A stretch of 64,000 nucleotides of DNA from Auanema rhodensis (lineage: Eukaryota > Nematoda > Chromadorea > Rhabditida > Rhabditidae), in the NCBI GenBank assembly GCA_964057225.1, contig OZ059900.1:16383638-16447637 (forward strand), written 5' to 3'. Of this stretch, positions 36,600-49,595 are shown piece after piece. Each line of letters begins with the position of its first letter. Within the stretch, counting starts at the first letter, position 1. The notes below the pieces were generated by a model that had not been told where the DNA came from, made no database searches, and saw only the letters and a program-made list of their open reading frames with translations. Made by a program: the position numbers and the translations under genes.

Positions 36600-38993
36600 T
36601 TGTATTTTTCTAGTGTTCAGCATGTAAAATGCTTCATTTTAGTATGTAACACGCTGAAATTCGTTGCATTTGACGACTCATATGAACAAAAATCGATTTA
36701 ATCAATATTAGCCATAAGGGGCGTGCCCTCAGAATATGCTAATTTCCTTAATTTTCTAACCCCTGTTTTTTTGTCGTGAAAGTGGAACTAGGCGTTGTAC
36801 GAACAATTTTGAGCTAGGTTTCATTGACATTGCATGAGTTTGAACACATGAAATCGTAAGTGAAAACCTTGTTTACAGCGAAATTTCCAAAAACTGGTTT
36901 TCCAGCATAATAAAATATTTCTCATGGGAAATACTGTGTTTTTGTATTTTTCTAGTGTTCAGCATGTAAAATGCTTCATTTTAGTATGTAACACGCTGAA
37001 ATTCGTTGCATTTGACGACTCATATGAACAAAAATCGATTTAATCAATATTAGCCATAAGGGGCGTGCCCTCAGAATATGCTAACTTCCTTAATTTTCTA
37101 ACCCCTGTTTTTTTGTCGTGAAAGTGGAACTAGACGTTGTACGAACAATTTTGAGCTAGGTTTCATTGACATTGCATGAGTTTGAACACATGAAATCGTA
37201 AGTCAAAACCTTGTTTACAGCGAAATTTCCAAAAACTGGTTTTCCAGCATAATAAAATATTTCTCATGGGAAATACTGTGTTTTTGTATTTTTCTAGTGT
37301 TCAGCATGTAAAATGTTTCATTTTAGTATGTAACACGCTGAAATTCGTTACATTTGACGACTCATATGAACAAAAATCGATTTAATCAATATTAGCCATA
37401 AGGGGCGTGCCCTCAGAATATGCTAATTTCCTTAATTTTCTAACCCCTGTTTTTTTGTCGTGAAAGTGGAACTAGACGTTATACGAACAATTTTGAGCTA
37501 GGTTTCATTGACATTGCATGAGTTTGAACACATGAAATCGTAAGTCAAAACCTTGTTTACAGCGAAATTTCCAAAAACTGGTTTTCCAGCATAATAAAAT
37601 ATTTCTCATGGGAAATACTGTGTTTTTGTATTTTTCTAGTGTTCAGCATGTAAAATGCTTCATTTTAGTATGTAACACGCTGAAATTCGTTGCATTTGAC
37701 GACTCATATGAACAAAAATCGATTTAATCAATATTAGCTATAAGGGGCGTGCCCTCAGAATATGCTAATTTCCTTAATTTTCTAACCCCTGTTTTTTTGT
37801 CGTGAAAGTGGAACTAGACGTTGTACGAACAATTTTGAGCTAAGTTTCATTGACATTGCATGAGTTTGAACACATGAAATCGTAAGTCAAAACCTTGTTT
37901 ACAGCGAAATTTCCAAAAACTGGTTTTCCAGCATAATAAAATATTTCTCATGGGAAATACTGTGTTTTTGTATTTTTCTAGTGTTCAGCATGTAAAATGC
38001 TTCATTTTAGTATGTAACACGCTGTAATTCGTTGCATTTGACGACTCATATGAACAAAAATCGATTTAATCAATATTAGCCATAAGGGGCGTGCCCTCAG
38101 AATATGCTAATTTCCTTAATTTTCTAACCCCTGTTTTTTTGTCGTGAAAGTGGAACTAGACGTTGTACGAACAATTTTGAGCTAAGTTTCATTGACATTG
38201 CATGAGTTTGAACACATGAAATCGTAAGTCAAAACCTTGTTTACAGCGAAATTTCCAAAAACTGGTTTTCCAGCATAATAAAATATTTCTCATGGGAAAT
38301 ACTGTGTTTTTGTATTTTTCTAGTGTTCAGCATGTAAAATGCTTCATTTTAGTATGTAACACGCTGTAATTCGTTGCATTTGACGACTCATATGAACAAA
38401 AATCGATTTAATCAATATTAGCCATAAGGGGCGTGCCCTCAGAATATGCTAATTTCCTTAATTTTCTAACCCCTGTTTTTTTGTCGTGAAAGTGGAACTA
38501 GACGTTGTACGAACAATTTTGAGCTAGGTTTCATTGACATTGCATGAGTTTGAACACATGAAATCGTAAGTCAAAACCTTGTTTACAGCGAAATTTCCAA
38601 AAACTGGTTTTCCAGCATAATAAAATATTTCTCATGGGAAATACTGTGTTTTTGTATTTTACTAGTGTTCAGCATGTAAAATGCTTCATTTTAGTATGTA
38701 ACACGCTGAAATTCGTTGCATTTGACGACTCATATGAACAAAAATCGATTTAATCAATATTAGCCATAAGGGGCGTGCCCTCAGAATATGCTAATTTCCT
38801 TAATTTTCTAACCCCTGTTTTTTTGTCGTGAAAGTGGAACTAGACGTTGTACGAACAATTTTGAGCTAGGTTTCATTGACATTGCATGAGTTTGAACACA
38901 TGAAATCGTAAGTCAAAACCTTGTTTACAGCGAAATTTCCAAAAACTGGTTTTCCAGCATAATAAAATATTTCTCATGGGAAATACTGTGTTT
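36600..38993 (+). repeat. 7-monomer block b...A10, second full copy (M108-M114)
   Basis: Order: b, C144, A67, T114+A218, T58+A218, T58, A10, identical in type and order to M84-M90, 24 monomers upstream. M110 has private T33 and an A in place of G at 198. M108 is the last monomer with G263. After M114 none of the middle-domain markers (C144, A67, T114, T58, A10, A36, T322/A328) reappears. Confidence 0.87.
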
Positions 38994-41729
38994 TTGTATT
39001 TTTCTAGTGTTCAGCATGTAAAATGCTTCATTTTAGTATGTAACACGCTGAAATTCGTTGCATTTGACGACTCATATGAACAAAAATCGATTTAATCAAT
39101 ATTAGCCATAAGGGGCGTGCCCTCAGAATATGCTAATTTCCTTAATTTTCTAACCCCTGTTTTTTTGTCGTGAAAGTGAAACTAGACGTTGTACGAACAA
39201 ATTTGAGCTAGGTTTCATTGACATTGCATGAGTTTGAACACATGAAATCGTAAGTCAAAACCTTGTTTACAGCGAAATTTCCAAAAACTGGTTTTCCAGC
39301 ATAATAAAATATTTCTCATGGGAAATACTGTGTTTTTGTATTTTTCTAGTGTTCAGCATGTAAAATGCTTCATTTTAGTATGTAACACGCTGAAATTCGT
39401 TGCATTTGACGACTCATATGAACAAAAATCGATTTAATCAATATTAGCCATAAGGGGCGTGCCCTCAGAATATGCTAATTTCCTTAATTTTCTAACCCTT
39501 GTTTTTTTGTCGTGAAAGTGGAACTAGACGTTGTACGAACAATTTTGAGCTAGGTTTCATTGACATTGCATGAGTTTGAACACATGAAATCGTAAGTCAA
39601 AACCTTGTTTACAGCGAAATTTCCAAAAACTGGTTTTCCAGCATAATAAAATATTTCTCATGGGAAATACTGTGTTTTTGTATTTTTCTAGTGTTCAGCA
39701 TGTAAAATGCTTCATTTTAGTATGTAACACGCTGAAATTCGTTGCATTTGACGACTCATATGAACAAAAATCGATTTAATCAATATTAGCCATAAGGGGC
39801 GTGCCCTCAGAATATGCTAATTTCCTTAATTTTCTAACCCCTGTTTTTTTGTCGTGAAAGTGGAACTAGGCGTTGTACGAACAATTTTGAGCTAGGTTTC
39901 ATTGACATTGCATGAGTTTGAACACATGAAATCGTAAGTCAAAACCTTGTTTACAGCGAAATTTCCAAAAACTGGTTTTCCAGCATAATAAAATATTTCT
40001 CATGGGAAATACTGTGTTTTTGTATTTTTCTAGTGTTCAGCATGTAAAATGCTTCATTTTAGTATGTAACACGCTGAAATTCGTTGCATTTGACGACTCA
40101 TATGAACAAAAATCGATTTAATCAATATTAGCCATAAGGGGCGTGCCCTCAGAATATGCTAATTTCCTTAATTTTCTAACCCCTGTTTTTTTGTCGTGAA
40201 AGTGGAACTAGACGTTGTACGAACAATTTTGAGCTAGGTTTCATTGACATTGCATGAGTTTGAACACATGAAATCGTAAGTCAAAACCTTGTTTACAGCG
40301 AAATTTCCAAAAACTGGTTTTCCAGCATAATAAAATATTTCTCATGGGAAATACTGTGTTTTTGTATTTTTCTAGTGTTCAGCATGTTAAATGCTTCATT
40401 TTAGTATGTAACACGCTGAAATTCGTTGCATTTGACGACTCATATGAACAAAAATCGATTTAATCAATATTAGCCATAAGGGGCGTGCCCTCAGAATATG
40501 CTAATTTCCTTAATTTTCTAACCCCTGTTTTTTTGTCGTGAAAGTGGAACTAGACGTTGTACGAACAATTTTGAGCTAGGTTTCATTAACATTGCATGAG
40601 TTTGAACACATGAAATCGTAAGTCAAAACCTTGTTTACAGCGAAATTTCCAAAAACTGGTTTTCCAGCATAATAAAATATTTCTCATGGGAAATACTGTG
40701 TTTTTGTATTTTTCTAGTGTTCAGCATGTAAAATGCTTCATTTTAGTATGTAACACGCTGAAATTCGTTGCATTTGACGACTCATATGAACAAAAATCGA
40801 TTTAATCAATATTAGCCATAAGGGGCGTGCCCTCAGAATATGCTAATTTCCTTAATTTTCTAACCCCTGTTTTTTTGTCGTGAAAGTGGAACTAGACGTT
40901 GTACGAACAATTTTGAGCTAGGTTTCATTGACATTGCATGAGTTTGAACACATGAAATCGTAAGTCAAAACCTTGTTTACAGCGAAATTTCCAAAAACTG
41001 GTTTTCCAGCATAATAAAATATTTCTCATGGGAAATACTGTGTTTTTGTATTTTTCTAGTGTTCAGCATGTAAAATGCTTCATTTTAGTATGTAACACGC
41101 TGAAATTCGTTGCATTTGACGACTCATATGAACAAAAATCGATTTAATCAATATTAGCCATAAGGGGCGTGCCCTCAGAATATGCTAATTTCCTTAATTT
41201 TCTAACCCCTGTTTTTTTGTCGTGAAAGTGGAACTAGACGTTGTACGAACAATTTTGAGCTAGGTTTCATTGACATTGCATGAGTTTGAACACATGAAAT
41301 CGTAAGTCAAAACCTTGTTTACAGCGAAATTTCCAAAAACTGGTTTTCCAGCATAATAAAATATTTCTCATGGGAAATACTGTGTTTTTGTATTTTTCTA
41401 GTGTTCAGCATGTAAAATGCTTCATTTTAGTATGTAACACGCTGAAATTCGTTGCATTTGACGACTCATATGAACAAAAATCGATTTAATCAATATTAGC
41501 CATAAGGGGCGTGCCCTCAGAATATGCTAATTTCCTTAATTTTCTAACCCCTGTTTTTTTGTCGTGAAAGTGGAACTAGACGTTGTACGAACAATTTTGA
41601 GCTAAGTTTCATTGACATTGCATGAGTTTGAACACATGAAATCGTAAGTCAAAACCTTGTTTACAGCGAAATTTCCAAAAACTGGTTTTCCAGCATAATA
41701 AAATATTTCTCATGGGAAATACTGTGTTT
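38994..41729 (+). repeat. 8-monomer HOR p-q-r-n-s-n-n-t (M115-M122)
   Basis: Order: p (A186, A208), q (T164), r (G193), n, s (T27, A227), n, n, t (A218). Total 2736 bp. This is the first unit of the right-hand domain and the least marked: M115 lacks T5, M116 lacks A339, M117 lacks T32 and G322. It may represent an older state before those changes were added in M123-M125. Confidence 0.83.
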
Positions 41730-44700
41730 TTGTTTTTTTCTAGTGTTCAGCATGTAAAATGCTTCATTTTAGTATGTAACACGCTGAAATTCGTTGCATT
41801 TGACGACTCATATGAACAAAAATCGATTTAATCAATATTAGCCATAAGGGGCGTGCCCTCAGAATATGCTAATTTCCTTAATTTTCTAACCCCTGTTTTT
41901 TTGTCGTGAAAGTGAAACTAGACGTTGTACGAACAAATTTGAGCTAGGTTTCATTGACATTGCATGAGTTTGAACACATGAAATCGTAAGTCAAAACCTT
42001 GTTTACAGCGAAATTTCCAAAAACTGGTTTTCCAGCATAATAAAATATTTCTCATGGGAAATACTGTGTTTTTGTATTTTTCTAGTGTTCAGCATGTAAA
42101 ATGCTTCATTTTAGTATGTAACACGCTGAAATTCGTTGCATTTGACGACTCATATGAACAAAAATCGATTTAATCAATATTAGCCATAAGGGGCGTGCCC
42201 TCAGAATATGCTAATTTCCTTAATTTTCTAACCCTTGTTTTTTTGTCGTGAAAGTGGAACTAGACGTTGTACGAACAATTTTGAGCTAGGTTTCATTGAC
42301 ATTGCATGAGTTTGAACACATGAAATCGTAAGTCAAAACCTTGTTTACAGCGAAATTTCCAAAAACTGGTTTTCCAGCATAATAAAATATTTCTCATGGG
42401 AAATACTGTATTTTTGTATTTTTCTAGTGTTCAGCATGTAAAATTCTTCATTTTAGTATGTAACACGCTGAAATTCGTTGCATTTGACGACTCATATGAA
42501 CAAAAATCGATTTAATCAATATTAGCCATAAGGGGCGTGCCCTCAGAATATGCTAATTTCCTTAATTTTCTAACCCCTGTTTTTTTGTCGTGAAAGTGGA
42601 ACTAGGCGTTGTACGAACAATTTTGAGCTAGGTTTCATTGACATTGCATGAGTTTGAACACATGAAATCGTAAGTCAAAACCTTGTTTACAGCGAAATTT
42701 CCAAAAACTGGTTTTCCAGCATAATAAAATATTTGTCATGGGAAATACTGTGTTTTTGTATTTTTCTAGTGTTCAGCATGTAAAATGCTTCATTTTAGTA
42801 TGTAACACGCTGAAATTCGTTGCATTTGACGACTCATATGAACAAAAATCGATTTAATCAATATTAGCCATAAGGGGCGTGCCCTCAGAATATGCTAATT
42901 TCCTTAATTTTCTAACCCCTGTTTTTTTGTCGTGAAAGTGGAACTAGGCGTTGTACGAACAATTTTGAGCTAGGTTTCATTGACATTGCATGAGTTTGAA
43001 CACATGAAATCGTAAGTCAAAACCTTGTTTACAGCGAAATTTCCAAAAACTGGTTTTCCAGCATAATAAAATATTTCTCATGGGAAATACTGTGTTTTTG
43101 TATTTTTCTAGTGTTCAGCATGTAAAATGCTTCATTTTAGTATGTAACACGCTGAAATTCGTTGCATTTGACGACTCATATGAACAAAAATCGATTTAAT
43201 CAATATTAGCCATAAGGGGCGTGCCCTCAGAATATGCTAATTTCCTTAATTTTCTAACCCCTGTTTTTTTGTCGTGAAAGTGGAACTAGACGTTGTACGA
43301 ACAATTTTGAGCTAGGTTTCATTGACATTGCATGAGTTTGAACACATGAAATCGTAAGTCAAAACCTTGTTTACAGCGAAATTTCCAAAAACTGGTTTTC
43401 CAGCATAATAAAATATTTCTCATGGGAAATACTGTGTTTTTGTATTTTTCTAGTGTTCAGCATGTTAAATGCTTCATTTTAGTATGTAACACGCTGAAAT
43501 TCGTTGCATTTGACGACTCATATGAACAAAAATCGATTTAATCAATATTAGCCATAAGGGGCGTGCCCTCAGAATATGCTAATTTCCTTAATTTTCTAAC
43601 CCCTGTTTTTTTGTCGTGAAAGTGGAACTAGACGTTGTACGAACAATTTTGAGCTAGGTTTCATTAACATTGCATGAGTTTGAACACATGAAATCGTAAG
43701 TCAAAACCTTGTTTACAGCGAAATTTCCAAAAACTGGTTTTCCAGCATAATAAAATATTTCTCATGGGAAATACTGTGTTTTTGTATTTTTCTAGTGTTC
43801 AGCATGTAAAATGCTTCATTTTAGTATGTAACACGCTGAAATTCGTTGCATTTGACGACTCATATGAACAAAAATCGATTTAATCAATATTAGCCATAAG
43901 GGGCGTGCCCTCAGAATATGCTAATTTCCTTAATTTTCTAACCCCTGTTTTTTTGTCGTGAAAGTGGAACTAGACGTTGTACGAACAATTTTGAGCTAGG
44001 TTTCATTGACATTGCATGAGTTTGAACACATGAAATCGTAAGTCAAAACCTTGTTTACAGCGAAATTTCCAAAAACTGGTTTTCCAGCATAATAAAATAT
44101 TTCTCATGGGAAATACTGTGTTTTTGTATTTTTCTAGTGTTCAGCATGTAAAATGCTTCATTTTAGTATGTAACACGCTGAAATTCGTTGCATTTGACGA
44201 CTCATATGAACAAAAATCGATTTAATCAATATTAGCCATAAGGGGCGTGCCCTCAGAATATGCTAATTTCCTTAATTTTCTAACCCCTGTTTTTTTGTCG
44301 TGAAAGTGGAACTAGACGTTGTACGAACAATTTTGAGCTAGGTTTCATTGACATTGCATGAGTTTGAACACATGAAATCGTAAGTCAAAACCTTGTTTAC
44401 AGCGAAATTTCCAAAAACTGGTTTTCCAGCATAATAAAATATTTCTCATGGGAAATACTGTGTTTTTGTATTTTTCTAGTGTTCAGCATGTAAAATGCTT
44501 CATTTTAGTGTGTAACACGCTGAAATTCGTTGCATTTGACGACTCATATGAACAAAAATCGATTTAATCAATATTAGCCATAAGGGGCGTGCCCTCAGAA
44601 TATGCTAATTTCCTTAATTTTCTAACCCCTGTTTTTTTGTCGTGAAAGTGGAACTAGACGTTGTACGAACAATTTTGAGCTAAGTTTCATTGACATTGCA

Positions 44701-44807
44701 TGAGTTTGAACACATGAAATCGTAAGTCAAAACCTTGTTTACAGCGAAATTTCCAAAAACTGGTTTTCCAGCATAATAAAATATTTCTCATGGGAAATAC
44801 TGTGTTT
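41730..44807 (+). repeat. 9-monomer HOR p-q-r-G193-n-s-n-n-t (M123-M131)
   Basis: Order: T5+A186+A208, T164+A339, T32+G193+G322, G193, n, T27+A227, n, n, A218 (M131, with private G45). Relative to the preceding 8-mer it has one extra G193 monomer after r. Total 3078 bp. The p-q-r opening is the anchor of the right-hand domain. Confidence 0.84.
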
Positions 44808-47543
44808 TTGTTTTTTTCTAGTGTTCAGCATGTAAAATGCTTCATTTTAGTATGTAACACGCTGAAATTCGTTGCATTTGACGACTCATATGAACAAAAA
44901 TCGATTTAATCAATATTAGCCATAAGGGGCGTGCCCTCAGAATATGCTAATTTCCTTAATTTTCTAACCCCTGTTTTTTTGTCGTGAAAGTGAAACTAGA
45001 CGTTGTACGAACAAATTTGAGCTAGGTTTCATTGACATTGCATGAGTTTGAACACATGAAATCGTAAGTCAAAACCTTGTTTACAGCGAAATTTCCAAAA
45101 ACTGGTTTTCCAGCATAATAAAATATTTCTCATGGGAAATACTGTGTTTTTGTATTTTTCTAGTGTTCAGCATGTAAAATGCTTCATTTTAGTATGTAAC
45201 ACGCTGAAATTCGTTGCATTTGACGACTCATATGAACAAAAATCGATTTAATCAATATTAGCCATAAGGGGCGTGCCCTCAGAATATGCTAATTTCCTTA
45301 ATTTTCTAACCCTTGTTTTTTTGTCGTGAAAGTGGAACTAGACGTTGTACGAACAATTTTGAGCTAGGTTTCATTGACATTGCATGAGTTTGAACACATG
45401 AAATCGTAAGTCAAAACCTTGTTTACAGCGAAATTTCCAAAAACTGGTTTTCCAGCATAATAAAATATTTCTCATGGGAAATACTGTATTTTTGTATTTT
45501 TCTAGTGTTCAGCATGTAAAATTCTTCATTTTAGTATGTAACACGCTGAAATTCGTTGCATTTGACGACTCATATGAACAAAAATCGATTTAATCAATAT
45601 TAGCCATAAGGGGCGTGCCCTCAGAATATGCTAATTTCCTTAATTTTCTAACCCCTGTTTTTTTGTCGTGAAAGTGGAACTAGGCGTTGTACGAACAATT
45701 TTGAGCTAGGTTTCATTGACATTGCATGAGTTTGAACACATGAAATCGTAAGTCAAAACCTTGTTTACAGCGAAATTTCCAAAAACTGGTTTTCCAGCAT
45801 AATAAAATATTTGTCATGGGAAATACTGTGTTTTTGTATTTTTCTAGTGTTCAGCATGTAAAATGCTTCATTTTAGTATGTAACACGCTGAAATTCGTTG
45901 CATTTGACGACTCATATGAACAAAAATCGATTTAATCAATATTAGCCATAAGGGGCGTGCCCTCAGAATATGCTAATTTCCTTAATTTTCTAACCCCTGT
46001 TTTTTTGTCGTGAAAGTGGAACTAGACGTTGTACGAACAATTTTGAGCTAGGTTTCATTGACATTGCATGAGTTTGAACACATGAAATCGTAAGTCAAAA
46101 CCTTGTTTACAGCGAAATTTCCAAAAACTGGTTTTCCAGCATAATAAAATATTTCTCATGGGAAATACTGTGTTTTTGTATTTTTCTAGTGTTCAGCATG
46201 TAAAATGCTTCATTTTAGTATGTAACACGCTGAAATTCGTTGCATTTGACGACTCATATGAACAAAAATCGATTTAATCAATATTAGCCATAAGGGGCGT
46301 GCCCTCAGAATATGCTAATTTCCTTAATTTTCTAACCCCTGTTTTTTTGTCGTGAAAGTGGAACTAGACGTTGTACGAACAATTTTGAGCTAGGTTTCAT
46401 TGACATTGCATGAGTTTGAACACATGAAATCGTAAGTCAAAACCTTGTTTACAGCGAAATTTCCAAAAACTGGTTTTCCAGCATAATAAAATATTTCTCA
46501 TGGGAAATACTGTGTTTTTGTATTTTTCTAGTGTTCAGCATGTAAAATGCTTCATTTTAGTATGTAACACGCTGAAATTCGTTGCATTTGACGACTCATA
46601 TGAACAAAAATCGATTTAATCAATATTAGCCATAAGGGGCGTGCCCTCAGAATATGCTAATTTCCTTAATTTTCTAACCCCTGTTTTTTTGTCGTGAAAG
46701 TGGAACTAGACGTTGTACGAACAATTTTGAGCTAAGTTTCATTGACATTGCATGAGTTTGAACACATGAAATCGTAAGTCAAAACCTTGTTTACAGCGAA
46801 ATTTCCAAAAACTGGTTTTCCAGCATAATAAAATATTTGTCATGGGAAATACTGTGTTTTTGTATTTTTCTAGTGTTCAGCATGTAAAATGCTTCATTTT
46901 AGTATGTAACACGCTGAAATTCGTTGCATTTGACGACTCATATGAACAAAAATCGATTTAATCAATATTAGCCATAAGGGGCGTGCCCTCAGAATATGCT
47001 AATTTCCTTAATTTTCTAACCCTTGTTTTTTTGTCGTGAAAGTGGAACTAGACGTTGTACGAACAATTTTGAGCTAGGTTTCATTGACATTGCATGAGTT
47101 TGAACACATGAAATCGTAAGTCAAAACCTTGTTTACAGCGAAATTTCCAAAAACTGGTTTTCCAGCATAATAAAATATTTCTCATGGGAAATACTGTGTT
47201 TTTGTATTTTTCTAGTGTTCAGCATGTAAAATGCTTCATTTTAGTATGTAACACGCTGAAATTCGTTGCATTTGACGACTCATATGAACAAAAATCGATT
47301 TAATCAATATTAGCCATAAGGGGCGTGCCCTCAGAATATGCTAATTTCCTTAATTTTCTAACCCTTGTTTTTTTGTCGTGAAAGTGGAACTAGACGTTGT
47401 ACGAACAATTTTGAGCTAGGTTTCATTGACATTGCATGAGTTTGAACACATGAAATCGTAAGTCAAAACCTTGTTTACAGCGAAATTTCCAAAAACTGGT
47501 TTTCCAGCATAATAAAATATTTCTCATGGGAAATACTGTGTTT
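44808..47543 (+). repeat. Shortened p-q-r unit plus two T164 monomers (M132-M139)
   Basis: Order: p, q, r, n, n, t (A218+G322), then M138 and M139, both T164. The s monomer and one n are missing compared with M115-M122. G322, confined to r monomers until here, appears on an A218 monomer (M137), which suggests transfer between monomers. The run M138-M140 gives three T164 monomers in a row. Confidence 0.8.
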
Positions 47544-49595
47544 TTGTATTTTTCTAGTGTTCAGCATGTAAAATGCTTCATTTTAGTATGTAACACGCTG
47601 AAATTCGTTGCATTTGACGACTCATATGAACAAAAATCGATTTAATCAATATTAGCCATAAGGGGCGTGCCCTCAGAATATGCTAATTTCCTTAATTTTC
47701 TAACCCTTGTTTTTTTGTCGTGAAAGTGGAACTAGACGTTGTACGAACAATTTTGAGCTAGGTTTCATTGACATTGCATGAGTTTGAACACATGAAATCG
47801 TAAGTCAAAACCTTGTTTACAGCGAAATTTCCAAAAACTGGTTTTCCAGCATAATAAAATATTTCTCATGGGAAATACTGTATTTTTGTATTTTTCTAGT
47901 GTTCAGCATGTAAAATTCTTCATTTTAGTATGTAACACGCTGAAATTCGTTGCATTTGACGACTCATATGAACAAAAATCGATTTAATCAATATTAGCCA
48001 TAAGGGGCGTGCCCTCAGAATATGCTAATTTCCTTAATTTTCTAACCCCTGTTTTTTTGTCGTGAAAGTGGAACTAGGCGTTGTACGAACAATTTTGAGC
48101 TAGGTTTCATTGACATTGCATGAGTTTGAACACATGAAATCGTAAGTCAAAACCTTGTTTACAGCGAAATTTCCAAAAACTGGTTTTCCAGCATAATAAA
48201 ATATTTGTCATGGGAAATACTGTGTTTTTGTATTTTTCTAGTGTTCAGCATGTAAAATGCTTCATTTTAGTATGTAACACGCTGAAATTCGTTGCATTTG
48301 ACGACTCATATGAACAAAAATCGATTTAATCAATATTAGCCATAAGGGGCGTGCCCTCAGAATATGCTAATTTCCTTAATTTTCTAACCCCTGTTTTTTT
48401 GTCGTGAAAGTGGAACTAGACGTTGTACGAACAATTTTGAGCTAGGTTTCATTGACATTGCATGAGTTTGAACACATGAAATCGTAAGTCAAAACCTTGT
48501 TTACAGCGAAATTTCCAAAAACTGGTTTTCCAGCATAATAAAATATTTCTCATGGGAAATACTGTGTTTTTGTATTTTTCTAGTGTTCAGCATGTTAAAT
48601 GCTTCATTTTAGTATGTAACACGCTGAAATTCGTTGCATTTGACGACTCATATGAACAAAAATCGATTTAATCAATATTAGCCATAAGGGGCGTGCCCTC
48701 AGAATATGCTAATTTCCTTAATTTTCTAACCCCTGTTTTTTTGTCGTGAAAGTGGAACTAGACGTTGTACGAACAATTTTGAGCTAGGTTTCATTAACAT
48801 TGCATGAGTTTGAACACATGAAATCGTAAGTCAAAACCTTGTTTACAGCGAAATTTCCAAAAACTGGTTTTCCAGCATAATAAAATATTTCTCATGGGAA
48901 ATACTGTGTTTTTGTATTTTTCTAGTGTTCAGCATGTAAAATGCTTCATTTTAGTATGTAACACGCTGAAATTCGTTGCATTTGACGACTCATATGAACA
49001 AAAATCGATTTAATCAATATTAGCCATAAGGGGCGTGCCCTCAGAATATGCTAATTTCCTTAATTTTCTAACCCCTGTTTTTTTGTCGTGAAAGTGGAAC
49101 TAGACGTTGTACGAACAATTTTGAGCTAGGTTTCATTGACATTGCATGAGTTTGAACACATGAAATCGTAAGTCAAAACCTTGTTTACAGCGAAATTTCC
49201 AAAAACTGGTTTTCCAGCATAATAAAATATTTCTCATGGGAAATACTGTGTTTTTGTATTTTTCTAGTGTTCAGCATGTAAAATGCTTCATTTTAGTATG
49301 TAACACGCTGAAATTCGTTGCATTTGACGACTCATATGAACAAAAATCGATTTAATCAATATTAGCCATAAGGGGCGTGCCCTCAGAATATGCTAATTTC
49401 CTTAATTTTCTAACCCCTGTTTTTTTGTCGTGAAAGTGGAACTAGACGTTGTACGAACAATTTTGAGCTAAGTTTCATTGACATTGCATGAGTTTGAACA
49501 CATGAAATCGTAAGTCAAAACCTTGTTTACAGCGAAATTTCCAAAAACTGGTTTTCCAGCATAATAAAATATTTGTCATGGGAAATACTGTGTTT
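47544..49595 (+). repeat. 6-monomer unit q-r-n-s-n-t (M140-M145)
   Basis: Order: T164+A339, T32+G193+G322, n, T27+A227, n, A218+G322. It is the right-hand HOR without its p monomer; the T164 monomer M139 stands where p is expected. M141 is the last T32 copy and M145 the last G322 copy. Confidence 0.8.
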
